The position numbers and the translations under genes were made by a program. From assembly GCA_017460065.1 (NCBI GenBank), contig JAFUBT010000002.1, forward strand, positions 163,469 to 227,468: DNA of 64,000 nt, read 5' to 3'. Of the stretch, positions 1-7,021 are shown one piece after another. Source of the stretch: Candidatus Saccharimonadota bacterium (lineage in GTDB: Bacteria > Patescibacteriota > Saccharimonadia > Saccharimonadales > Saccharimonadaceae). Under the pieces are notes generated by a model. That model was not told the DNA's origin, ran no database searches, and saw nothing but the letters and a program-made list of their open reading frames with translations. Each line of letters begins with the position of its first letter. Position 1 is the first letter of the stretch.

Positions 1-557
1 TTGTTTTTGTATGCAAATATGAACGTTCTTCTACGCCTTTGGGCGGCCCCGTATTGCGCAGCATTCACGACTCTCCATTCGACTGAGTAACCCAATGAAT
101 TGAAGCAGGCTAACATAACAGCGAAATCTCGTCCTCGTTGTTTGGATGGAGATTTCAATAATCGATCTACATTCTCAAAAAGGCAGAAAGGGGGCTTTTT
201 AATCTTTAAAATTTCATATATTTGCCACCACAAGACGCCTTTTTTACCGCGAATTCCTTTTTCCGATGAAAGACCATGGGCAACGGAATAGTCTTGGCAT
301 GGGAAACCGCCGACTAGTAATGTGTGGTCGGGGATGTTTTTCTTTTTTACCTCGGCTATATCAATACCAGTTGTGTATTTACCAGCTAAATCTTTTATAT
401 CGCCGAAATGCGAAACATAGCAATCGTGAGCCCACTGTTTGCTTGCTCCAGGCTCCCATTGGCTAAACCATGTCGTCTTCCAGCCGCTGTTTAAGCGTTC
501 CAGGCCCACTCTAAAACCGCCAACTCCAGCAAATAATTCACAAACTGTCTTTTTCAT
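1..557 (-). CDS. DNA (cytosine-5-)-methyltransferase, N-terminal part, cut by window edge
   Basis: This is the first 185 codons of a C5-cytosine DNA methyltransferase, read leftward and running out of the window. The start MKKTVCELFAGVGGF is the SAM-binding motif I (FAGxGG). About 80 residues on, VGGFPCQDYS is catalytic motif IV with the PCQ cysteine, followed by FENVDRLL (ENV motif VI) and QYGAAQRRRRTFIFA (QRR motif VIII). The enzyme would methylate cytosine in a specific DNA site, which cannot be read from this part. The ATG overlaps the stop of the upstream gene in an ATGA, so the two are translationally coupled. A partner restriction enzyme is expected and the upstream gene resembles part of one. 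Family assignment is firm; target recognition and completeness are unknown. Confidence 0.93.
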   Translation of the reverse strand, partial: MKKTVCELFAGVGGFRVGLERLNSGWKTTWFSQWEPGASKQWAHDCYVSHFGDIKDLAGKYTTGIDIAEVKKKNIPDHTLLVGGFPCQDYSVAHGLSSEKGIRGKKGVLWWQIYEILKIKKPPFCLFENVDRLLKSPSKQRGRDFAVMLACFNSLGYSVEWRVVNAAQYGAAQRRRRTFIFAYKN

Positions 558-1282
558 AGGAATGCCTCGCTTAGCAATCTTCTTAAAACATAGTCTCCTC
601 GTAACCAGACAAATTGTTGGTACATATTAATTCCGGAGATACAGATTGGTTTTACGCTTGAATCGACTCCGCCGCCTCTAATGAATACGATTCCATCAGA
701 TGACTTAGGGAAGTTTGGTGCACTCCGTATAGTACCGGATGGATTAATGACAGGGTCGACATATTTATCTAGTGCCGGGACGTCTTTTAGGTGCCCGCTA
801 AATATAGTGTTACGCATGGCGCTCCAGACTTTTTCGACCTGAGTCATAATAAATAAATCGTCAAATTCTAGTACTTTAAAACCAAGGAATATACAATCGC
901 CGTTGTTGTAGTTTTTCTTATCTGGAAATTCGTACATAGCATACACGAACACGTTATATTTAAAGTACTTATAAAATTGTGATTGCCTGAAAGATACTTC
1001 TTTATCTAATAGATTGTCGAAATCCACCATAAAGAGTTTATTGTCGAATTTTTTATTTCCTTCTTTGGTAGAGCCTATCGTCTTTAAAGTGATGCTTTTC
1101 CGAGTTTCTTTTTCTGCTATTATGATTGAATTGCCTATCATCTTTTCTACAACTTTCCGAATGGATGATTTCGAAAACAAAAATAGCTCATCCTCAAATC
1201 CAAAAAAATGAGCCAACTCTCCGATGGTTTTCATGGAGTATTTGTTAGATAGGGAGCGACATGTTTCGTTTAGGCTTTCCAT
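554..1282 (-). CDS. Sau3AI/MutH-like protein, C-terminal (non-catalytic type) half only
   Basis: This 242-residue protein is coupled (ATGA) to the downstream cytosine methyltransferase. Its layout fits, by eye, the C-terminal domain of Sau3AI-type endonucleases: a KTIGEL start, SITLKTIGSTKEGNKK, then SFRQSQFYKYF, GDCIFLGFKV, VEKVWSAMRNTIFSG and a closing FVWLRGDYVLRRLL segment. In Sau3AI this second MutH-like fold binds DNA but does not cut. The MutH catalytic pattern D...ExK is not recognisable, since the equivalent place reads TLKT. An in-frame stop lies about 75 bases upstream of the ATG, so no longer form is encoded here. It may be a remnant of a restriction enzyme, a DNA-binding effector or control protein, or an unusually divergent MutH-like nuclease. 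The family link is moderately secure, activity is not. Confidence 0.6.
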   Translation of the reverse strand: MESLNETCRSLSNKYSMKTIGELAHFFGFEDELFLFSKSSIRKVVEKMIGNSIIIAEKETRKSITLKTIGSTKEGNKKFDNKLFMVDFDNLLDKEVSFRQSQFYKYFKYNVFVYAMYEFPDKKNYNNGDCIFLGFKVLEFDDLFIMTQVEKVWSAMRNTIFSGHLKDVPALDKYVDPVINPSGTIRSAPNFPKSSDGIVFIRGGGVDSSVKPICISGINMYQQFVWLRGDYVLRRLLSEAFL

Positions 1283-1369
1283 TGCTATTGTCCTAGTTGC
1301 TGCGGTTAAAACGCTCGTAACTTTTTCACAACTACTTTCTGGTTCAGACGATTCCTACATGGCAATCCA

Positions 1370-1530
1370 ACAAAATTGGACGCTGTAGCAAGCGTCCAAA
1401 CTTTTTAACAACAGAGCGATAGCGCCCTATTGTCCACAGCATCCAACTCTAGACGCTATCAAGACAACAGAGCCTATTCTCTGTGTTATCGTTGTTGTTA
1501 AAATAATAAAGTTTGGACACCTTTATTATA
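1370..1530 (-). promoter_or_regulatory. Promoter and attenuator-like leader of the restriction-modification operon
   Basis: Read leftward, a TATAAT at 1530-1525 would start RNA near 1518, but no good -35 is visible. The RNA would begin GUCCAAAC (1518-1511), which pairs perfectly with GUUUGGAC at 1401-1394; next to it UUAACAACA pairs with UGUUGUUAA. Inside lie CAGAG/CUCUG and GAUAGCG/CGCUAUC stems. The last arm overlaps a second perfect 9-bp hairpin, UUGGACGCU (1399-1391) with AGCGUCCAA (1384-1376), followed by UUUUG, which has the form of a terminator. The two structures share 1399-1394, so they exclude each other, as in transcription attenuators. The leader runs about 235 nt to the Sau3AI-like gene. 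It could instead be a small RNA ending at the terminator, or a MITE-like element. This stretch also accounts for the long gap at 1283-1593. Confidence 0.5.
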
Positions 1531-1593
1531 ATATAAAAACACCTTAAACGCGATCCGCTAGATGCATAATCTTTTCTATAATCTGGCGAAGTA

Positions 1594-1791
1594 CTATAGC
1601 TCTCGCCACTCTGTTGCTTTATTGCTCGGTTTCGTAATGGCGATTTGTCTGAATTGACATTCGCCGGGATCTAGGACGAATTCGCCTAACTTGTATTTTT
1701 GCTCGGCTATTTCATAGGCCTCTTCGGCACTGTCGGCTTCGATTTCGAAGTATTTAGCGACGGTTTCTTCTATTGTGATCGTATATTTCAT
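1594..1791 (-). CDS. DpnD/PcfM-like small protein
   Basis: This 65-residue protein starts MKYTITIEETVAKYFEIEA, continues with an AEEAYEIAEQKY helix, a GEFVLDPGECQFRQIAI segment and ends TEWREL. That order matches the DpnD/PcfM family, small proteins found beside Dpn-type restriction genes and on conjugative plasmids such as pCF10. Their biochemical role is not established. The gene lies upstream of the restriction-modification leader in the same orientation, which fits an origin from a mobile or defence module. No Shine-Dalgarno is obvious. The start is the only ATG at the beginning of the conserved block. Recognition of the family is by its sequence pattern from memory. Confidence 0.75.
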   Translation of the reverse strand: MKYTITIEETVAKYFEIEADSAEEAYEIAEQKYKLGEFVLDPGECQFRQIAITKPSNKATEWREL

Positions 1792-1914
1792 GATCGGAGC
1801 TTATGATCATTTTCGGCAAAAGTCCACAATATTTCACCGCTCCGTGTCAAGAAAAAATCCCACCCCTATTTTCTGCACAATAACTTTCAAAACCCGATTG
1901 TGTCCAAGTGGATG

Positions 1915-2379
1915 CTATCTATTGACTAAATGGCAGAATGTTTTGTTAGAATCGTTGCCGTAATGGTTGATATCTTCCGGCTCAGCCCAAAGCGAAAGCT
2001 TGTGGACGCGCCACTTGCCAATGAAGAACATTTGAACTATCGCGTCATTCACGTCGCGGTTATTTAGCGCGCGTGGAATGTATGCGAGGGAAAAGTAGTA
2101 CCATTTGTCGTCTTCGGCGTCCAACCTCGCAAAAACGCGCTTACCGCGCCCAAAAAGGCGCACATCAAAGCGCTGTGCTAGTGTTTCTAGGGAATAAGTC
2201 TTTAATTCATGGATCGCGTCGCGAATAGACGATTCCACTAGTTCCATACGTTCAAACTTGTCGTAATCGCGTGAATTAAACCTGCCATTATGTTCGAGCA
2301 TAAAGCTTTCAAGTCGCCGAGCGGTAACCGGTATTGGCTCGCCGGGTTTAGTTTTCTTGAATGGGTGGCGTTTTGCCAT
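1915..2379 (-). CDS. Protein of unknown function, 154 aa
   Basis: I do not recognise this family. Starting from the ATG at 2379 the product begins MAKRHPFKKTKPGEP, basic at the N-terminus, then a mixed alpha/beta body with MELVESSIRDAIHELK and a FDVRLFGRGKRVFARL strand pair, and ends with hydrophobic KWYYFSLAYIP and QMFFIGKWRVHKL segments. There is no signal peptide and no clear membrane helix. The frame stays open upstream to a TTG at 2451, but that start has no ribosome site, while the ATG is preceded by ACGAGG six bases away, so the shorter form is preferred. It is divergent to the MBL-fold gene at 2525, with palindromes in between. It could be a phage or plasmid-derived accessory protein. 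Confidence 0.6.
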   Translation of the reverse strand: MAKRHPFKKTKPGEPIPVTARRLESFMLEHNGRFNSRDYDKFERMELVESSIRDAIHELKTYSLETLAQRFDVRLFGRGKRVFARLDAEDDKWYYFSLAYIPRALNNRDVNDAIVQMFFIGKWRVHKLSLWAEPEDINHYGNDSNKTFCHLVNR

Positions 2380-2423
2380 AATAGCCTCGTTTCTTTGAGG
2401 TTGCGCCTTGTGTCGGCGGTAAT

Positions 2424-2501
2424 GTATAGTTTCCAAATCTATACTTACCAAAATATTTTTGCGTTCTTACATTATTTTTAGTATGTATATACAATTATTA
2501 T
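2424..2501. promoter_or_regulatory. Divergent promoter region with two palindromes, possible HxlR operators
   Basis: Between the two divergent genes lies GTATAG-N9-CTATAC (2424-2429 and 2439-2444) and, further right, the perfect palindrome TGTATATACA (2484-2493). The second sits just before TATTAT, the likely -10 of the gene at 2525, so a bound protein would block it. A similar inverted repeat, ATATACA-N12-TGTATAT, lies in front of the hxlR gene at 4633. The shared GTATA/TATAC core suggests that one regulator reads all of them. This link is inferred from the letters only. Confidence 0.4.
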
Positions 2502-2524
2502 AGCAATTAAACAAAGGAAGAATT

Positions 2525-3307
2525 ATGGAATATAAAGAAACTACTCTTGCAACCGGAAAGGTGCGAGTTTATACTTTTGGCGAGTTAAAGCTACATGCTT
2601 ATGAAACGAGTGATGGCCTTGCTGACGAATGCTACATTGTCGAGTCAAAGAACGAACTTGTCGGCATTGAGATTCCTACTTTCGAGGCGAACATTAAAGA
2701 ATATAAGGATTACGCAGAATCTCTCGGTAAGCCTCTAAATAATATTTTTGTCGATCTTCATCCAGTCGGCGCAAGCTTCTTCGAGGGCGTGAAATTTATC
2801 GGCACAAAAGGCGCTAAAGAAGCAATCGCAAGCGGTTCTACTCGCGGCACCATTAACTTCCTTTCTGGTATGCCAGGCTTTAATGCAGAAGATATTGCTG
2901 ACATCTCAGAATTCGTTGATGGCAAAACTGTAATTGACGGCGTCGAATACGAAATCAAAGATTACGGTGACGAATACGACATCATCATTCCTGCTATGAA
3001 TGTTGTCTATACTCACATGCTCGGCTCTACCGTCCATTCTATTGTGGCGGGCGTGGCTGGTGCTGACGCTATGCTTGAAAAACTAAATGGCTATAAGAAA
3101 GTCGGCTACGACCTAATTCTTACTTCTCACTTCGTACCGGAAGGCCAAGAGGCGGTCGACGTAAAAATTGCGTATGTTGAGAACGAAAAGAAAATCGCTA
3201 GCGAATCCAATGATGCTGAGGAATTTAAGGCCAAGATGAAAGAAGCTTACCCAGATTACCTTGGTGAAAACTACTTGGATATGTCTGCAGGCTTCTTCTT
3301 CGCCTAG
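2525..3307 (+). CDS. Metallo-beta-lactamase-fold protein with degenerate metal site
   Basis: This 260-residue protein has the opening pattern of the MBL fold: LKLHAYETSDGLADECYIVES, then NELVGIEIPTFEANIKEYKDY, SLGKPLNNIFVDLHPVGAS and GTKGAKEAI. In active enzymes the loop after the fourth strand carries HxHxDH. Here it reads DLHPVGAS, keeping one histidine, so the usual two-zinc centre cannot form as normal. Later segments (VVYTHMLGSTVHSIV, GYDLILTSHFVP) may keep single ligand-like histidines. The start follows AGGAAG seven bases upstream. A terminator follows the gene. Its neighbours and the shared palindromes suggest control by the HxlR protein encoded at 4313-4633. A binding or sensor role, or an altered hydrolase, are both possible. 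Confidence 0.6.
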   Translation: MEYKETTLATGKVRVYTFGELKLHAYETSDGLADECYIVESKNELVGIEIPTFEANIKEYKDYAESLGKPLNNIFVDLHPVGASFFEGVKFIGTKGAKEAIASGSTRGTINFLSGMPGFNAEDIADISEFVDGKTVIDGVEYEIKDYGDEYDIIIPAMNVVYTHMLGSTVHSIVAGVAGADAMLEKLNGYKKVGYDLILTSHFVPEGQEAVDVKIAYVENEKKIASESNDAEEFKAKMKEAYPDYLGENYLDMSAGFFFA

Positions 3308-3320
3308 AATAGTTAAACCA

Positions 3321-3352
3321 AAATACCGAGCTTTTCTTGCTCGGTATTTTTT
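3321..3352 (+). terminator. Intrinsic terminator after the MBL-fold gene
   Basis: A perfect 11-bp stem AAATACCGAGC / GCTCGGTATTT with a seven-base loop, continuing into a T run. It ends transcription from the left and also lies at the end of the converging DUF1848 gene. Confidence 0.9.
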
Positions 3353-4316
3353 ATGAGTGACGCTCATTATTTAGAAGTGTTTCGAGTGGAGTCTCTTTAG
3401 GTGTCTGCTTCTTTTTGCTCCTTAAAGCATTGTCTTTTCGGACCGTGATAATATCATGTGGAGATAGTTCGCCAATTAGTAGACTTGATTTTGGATTATG
3501 GCGATGCATCTGTTCGTTTATCAAATCCTCGTTGAAATTTGCGTAGCAATATTTGCAGCGATGCCCACAAGTATTATATGCGCCAATATCTATCATTTGT
3601 ACGCAGTGGCATTTACACTCTTTTCTGGCGGTCCATTCTGGAAAATCTTTTCCCGTTAGCTCTACGGCCTTAGCGTGAGATATGCATTCTTCGCCACAGA
3701 ATCCATATTCGACTAAATTTCTGTCCTCGAAACAAGTTTGTACGGTCTGACAGTGCTTCTTGGCTGACTTGGAAAAGCCTTTACCGATTGCTTCGTAATC
3801 TTCTTCGGTAAATTCACGGAAGCCTAGAGTCGCTTCATTCTTGCGCACGTTCGCGTATAAGTCGATAAACGAAACGATAAAATGATTAGAAACGCCCTCG
3901 AGCTCGGCAGAAAGCTTATCGAAGGCTTTTAGGTGATAGCCTAACGTATATTTATTGCTTAAGAAAATTGGATCGTAACGGATATAGAGCCTGTCTGGTC
4001 CGATTAGCCCAGAAATCTTCTTTAGATTCTCAATAGTACGCTTTTTGTCTGGTACGTATGGCTCGATGTCGCTTAGATAACTAGTTAGCGTTACATGAAA
4101 CAAAAACGGCTGTTTTATTTGTGGCAAAAAATCAATAATTGGCTCTGGATTTTTCGTACAAAAAACGAAAGCGTCCACATCTTTAAACATAATGCGGGAA
4201 ACTTGGTTGAAACTAAAAGGGTTTCTGACGTCCACGAAACCTTCTTTGTAACGGTTCTCAAACCACTTTTCATAGAAAGCAATAACATCTGTGCGGCCAG
4301 AAACGTTTAGAATCAT
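3351..4316 (-). CDS. DUF1848 family protein (radical-SAM-like cysteine cluster)
   Basis: A 321-residue protein that opens MILNVSGRTDVIAFYEKWF, the hallmark start of the DUF1848 family, which is distantly related to spore photoproduct lyase-like enzymes. DVDAFVFCTKNP and RYDPIFLSNKY follow. The C-terminal third has two cysteine groups: CKCHCVQMIDIGAYNTC near residue 240 and CGHRCKYCYANFN shortly after, the latter resembling an iron-sulfur binding CxxxCxxC arrangement. The reaction is unknown for the family. Its ATG overlaps the stop of the HxlR gene (ATGA), so both come from one mRNA and a redox or repair role under HxlR control is plausible but inferred. Confidence 0.82.
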   Translation of the reverse strand: MILNVSGRTDVIAFYEKWFENRYKEGFVDVRNPFSFNQVSRIMFKDVDAFVFCTKNPEPIIDFLPQIKQPFLFHVTLTSYLSDIEPYVPDKKRTIENLKKISGLIGPDRLYIRYDPIFLSNKYTLGYHLKAFDKLSAELEGVSNHFIVSFIDLYANVRKNEATLGFREFTEEDYEAIGKGFSKSAKKHCQTVQTCFEDRNLVEYGFCGEECISHAKAVELTGKDFPEWTARKECKCHCVQMIDIGAYNTCGHRCKYCYANFNEDLINEQMHRHNPKSSLLIGELSPHDIITVRKDNALRSKKKQTPKETPLETLLNNERHS

Positions 4317-4633
4317 AACTGTTCCTTATAATATTCGCCAAACTTCTGCATTGATTCGATTGTTGGCCAGAGTGATTTTCCGAGCTCAGTCATGCTATAT
4401 TCTACTTTTGGTGGTATTTCTGGATAAACTTTGCGAGCTACTAATCTATCGTCTTCTAGCGAACGTAATGCGTCGGTTAGTGATTTCTGTGTAGCACCCA
4501 GACTGCGTTGTAGTTCATTAAACCGCCACGGACGCGACATAAGATTGCGGATAATTAAAAGCTTCCACTTACTACCAATCAAGCTAACCGTTGTAGCTAC
4601 TGGACATTCTGGCAAATCCTTGAGTTTCTTCAT
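4313..4633 (-). CDS. HxlR-family winged-helix transcriptional regulator
   Basis: A 106-residue DNA-binding protein. CPVATTVSLIGSKWKLLIIR is the characteristic start of the HxlR helix-turn-helix, including the N-terminal cysteine (residue 10) that in several relatives senses electrophiles or oxidants. The recognition part reads RFNELQRSLGATQKSLTDAL, followed by a wing (KVEYSMTELGKSLW) and a dimerisation helix. Length is normal for the family. It is the first gene of a two-gene operon with the DUF1848 protein. An inverted repeat in its own promoter suggests self-regulation, and a similar palindrome precedes the MBL-fold gene at 2525. Confidence 0.93.
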   Translation of the reverse strand: MKKLKDLPECPVATTVSLIGSKWKLLIIRNLMSRPWRFNELQRSLGATQKSLTDALRSLEDDRLVARKVYPEIPPKVEYSMTELGKSLWPTIESMQKFGEYYKEQL

Positions 4634-4636
4634 AAT

Positions 4637-4675
4637 ATATACACTTCTTTTGTTATGTATATATTATATCATTTT
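4637..4675 (-). promoter_or_regulatory. hxlR promoter with inverted repeat
   Basis: Reading leftward, a TATAAT-like -10 lies near 4665-4670 and is followed by the inverted repeat ATATACA-N12-TGTATAT (4656-4662 and 4637-4643), ending directly before the start codon. The repeat lies within the transcribed leader, a usual place for an autorepressor. An AAAGAAG ribosome site sits in its spacer. The site shares the core TGTATAT with the palindrome at 2484-2493. Confidence 0.45.
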
Positions 4676-4823
4676 TTCTTAATCTTTAGATTATAATCAC
4701 TAACCATATCATTGACATTGTATTTCTTTTATTTTCTTCATTGTCATTGTTTAAGGCTCCTGTGACTCCAATAAAGCTATATTTTCTTAAAAGTTCGAAT
4801 CTCTTTGCCTGTATATGTATACC

Positions 4824-4964
4824 TCAGAACTCGCACGGCATTAGAATAGGGTGATCCTTTTTAGGTATAACCTTGATCTTTGCTGTGTATTCGGGGTGGT
4901 CAATACACCAGTCCACAACCATGCAAAGCCGAGCAACAACGTCTGGTCGCCCCTCACCTTCTAA
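4824..4964 (-). pseudogene. Gene tail remnant A flanking the KAP NTPase gene
   Basis: Reading leftward from an in-frame stop at 4967-4965, a 46-codon open segment has no start codon near its beginning and ends in TGA. Its protein reads EGRPDVVARLCMVVDWC, then HPEYTAKIKVIPKKDHPIL and MPCEF. It aligns along its length with the small open frame at 6810-6956 on the other side of the KAP gene, sharing EGR, W, PEY, IPKKD, P, L and the final F. It looks like the 3' end of a gene whose front has been lost. The family is unknown to me. The rest of the stretch 4681-4823 is AT-rich with nothing recognisable. Confidence 0.5.
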
Positions 4965-4969
4965 TTAAT

Positions 4970-6655
4970 TTATTTTATAGTCTTCATTTGGTCGTCTGGA
5001 AACAATTGGTTAAAAACGTGGACAAATTGTTCGGCGGGATTCTTCGGCAAATTATCGTATTCAATGCTTTCAAGTACATCAAGGGCGTCGCGTATGGTAA
5101 AACCAAATATATCCCATCTCTGTTCCATGAAATTAAAAATCCACGGATCTATTATGTCTGAATACTCTTCATCGGAAAACGCTTCGCTAATTCTTATGGG
5201 CATATCATGCCCATACTTTCTTTTCATGGCATATATTATGTCTTGAAATCTTTGGATATTATTGTGCTCAGCATCCCAAGTATATCTACCTCCGTAGTCG
5301 CTCGTAATAGTGCGCATGGTGGTAGGTGCGTATAACAATTGAGACACGGCGTCGTTTGTCTCTTTATCACTTGGGATATGCAGACGCATATCTGAAGTCA
5401 GCCATCGATATCTAATAGTCCTATAATTCCTTGTTTCATCAACCATCTTTTTTGCAAGCATGCCTATAAATATCGCCGCCAGGGCTGGGCGAGCTCCATC
5501 ATTTTTGTGATTCCGATTATCCTGAGCGTGCAACATCTTATTCAGCAATACGCTCTCGGCCATGTCATACCCAGAACGTAATTTTACACTTAATTTCGAT
5601 GGTAAATATTTTTCGATAAACCTTGTCGCATCGACTACTTTAGCATTTTCCAATGTTGCGCATATAATTTTCAAATCTGCGGGCACTATAACTCTCACGA
5701 AATTTAATTTCCTCAAAATTGAAAGCAACGACAGGATATTAATCATATCGTCACCTTGCAATCTATCTATATCGTCGACGATAATATAAATGAGGTTGTG
5801 TTTGTTGGATTTCTTATATTGATTATTGAGATCGAAAATGAGCTCGGCTGAAGGAACGCTCATTTTTCTATATTTTTTCACAAAACCAGCTAGGGTTTTT
5901 TGTGGGCTAGAGTCTAAATTACATATAATGGAATTAATGATACTTGCCGCTTCTATCCCGAGTTCTAACATGGTGTCACCTAAGGCGCTTAGTATGTCAT
6001 TCACGAATTCGTTAGTATTTCCTCCGTATTTAAATGCGGATTCATAAACGTACCTATTCTCGTTATTTCTATCCGTAAGCTCATCTATCGCAATCAGCAG
6101 AGATGTTGTCTTTCCAGCTCCCCACTTAGCGTCAATATTTAAAATATTTCTGCTATTAGATTTTTCGAAAAACTTTTTGATATTAGCGATATTTTCGTCT
6201 ATGAGGTTCGCGACCATATCTTGCACTTGTCGTGGGACTTTTTCTTTGTCGCAGATATCTCTAGCGAGTTCAACCCTGGTGGGGGCGGGACTCCCGTATT
6301 TACGTTCTCCACTAAAAAGTCTAAGGATATAGCTCTTGTCACGAACGGCTACTTTTGGGGCCAGCAAATTACATATTCCGCGAAAAACAAAAAAAGAGAG
6401 TATACCCCATATGATGGCAAATATCGTATAGTACGCCAATTTGTTCGCAAATGGCCATTCCAGAATTTTCTTCAAATAGGTATTAAGTATTGGGTAGGCT
6501 ATATCAAAAAGCCTGTTCGCAAAATCAAAAACTACATATAGCAACAGAATGCCCACTACGACGCAAATTATGGCCGCACGAACACATTTTATTCGCTTGT
6601 TGCGGGTTGGGGGCTTTTCGCAAGATAGTCTCACGTTATTATTGTAACGTATCAT
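4970..6655 (-). CDS. KAP-family P-loop NTPase with two N-terminal membrane helices
   Basis: A 561-residue membrane-attached ATPase. Two hydrophobic helices lie at about residues 25-43 and 75-95. Walker A is DAKWGAGKTT (175-184) and Walker B LIYIIVDDIDRL (288-299), a pattern typical of the KAP group of STAND-related NTPases, which often carry membrane helices inserted near the N-terminus. Substrate and partner are unknown; relatives occur in phage-defence settings. The C-terminal 200 residues have no match that I recognise. The gene stands alone, read leftward, and is flanked on both sides by related gene tails, which suggests insertion. A TATAAT ends three bases before the chosen ATG, so a start further inside or a more distant promoter is possible. 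Confidence 0.8.
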   Translation of the reverse strand: MIRYNNNVRLSCEKPPTRNKRIKCVRAAIICVVVGILLLYVVFDFANRLFDIAYPILNTYLKKILEWPFANKLAYYTIFAIIWGILSFFVFRGICNLLAPKVAVRDKSYILRLFSGERKYGSPAPTRVELARDICDKEKVPRQVQDMVANLIDENIANIKKFFEKSNSRNILNIDAKWGAGKTTSLLIAIDELTDRNNENRYVYESAFKYGGNTNEFVNDILSALGDTMLELGIEAASIINSIICNLDSSPQKTLAGFVKKYRKMSVPSAELIFDLNNQYKKSNKHNLIYIIVDDIDRLQGDDMINILSLLSILRKLNFVRVIVPADLKIICATLENAKVVDATRFIEKYLPSKLSVKLRSGYDMAESVLLNKMLHAQDNRNHKNDGARPALAAIFIGMLAKKMVDETRNYRTIRYRWLTSDMRLHIPSDKETNDAVSQLLYAPTTMRTITSDYGGRYTWDAEHNNIQRFQDIIYAMKRKYGHDMPIRISEAFSDEEYSDIIDPWIFNFMEQRWDIFGFTIRDALDVLESIEYDNLPKNPAEQFVHVFNQLFPDDQMKTIK

Positions 6656-6809
6656 GCGATTATATTGTTCCTTATTGATATTACGCTTAGATTGCTAAGC
6701 TGCACAATAAAAATGCAGTGAGTATTCTTATTTTATTTTCTTTATTGCCACCGTGGATATAAGCTATTCCTTTACGTTAGTTCAATGTTCGCTTCCTTGT
6801 GATTCCTGA

Positions 6810-6956
6810 TTAGAACGTGGCGCCTACTAAAACAGGGCAGTCCTTCTTCGGGATGGCCTTTGTCTTATGATTGTATTCCGGGCACGCAGCCAGCCAACCA
6901 ACTGCCGCGTAGATACGGCACATCTGCCGTCGGCCTTCACGTCCAGAGTCTTTCAT
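6810..6956 (-). pseudogene. Gene tail remnant B (48 codons), related to remnant A
   Basis: A leftward frame of 48 codons beginning ATGAAAGACTCTGGACGT and ending TAA. The product, MKDSGREGRRQMCRIYAAV, then GWLAACPEYNH, KTKAIPKKDCPVLVGATF, resembles the tail at 4824-4964 (about 19 of 42 positions the same by eye). No ribosome site precedes it. It may be a complete tiny gene, but the paired occurrence on both sides of the KAP gene makes a duplicated 3' end more likely. It accounts for the middle of the non-coding stretch between 6656 and 7021; on either side I see nothing except the promoter of the next gene. Confidence 0.45.
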
Positions 6957-7009
6957 GATGCACGTTCAGACGCGCAACGTTCACTCCCAAACTCGCCCCC
7001 AATCTTTGT

Positions 7010-7015
7010 TACAAT
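7010..7015 (+). promoter_or_regulatory. -10 element (TACAAT) six bases before the DUF262 start
   Basis: TACAAT preceded by TTTGT, ending six bases before the ATG at 7022. RNA would start at or next to the start codon, giving a leaderless mRNA; no Shine-Dalgarno exists in the gap. Confidence 0.6.
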
Positions 7016-7021
7016 ATAAAT

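Noticed and set aside
100..630. Three short rightward open frames at the left edge
   Set aside because: They lie opposite the cytosine methyltransferase, whose motifs FAGVGG, PCQ and ENV are clear on the leftward strand.
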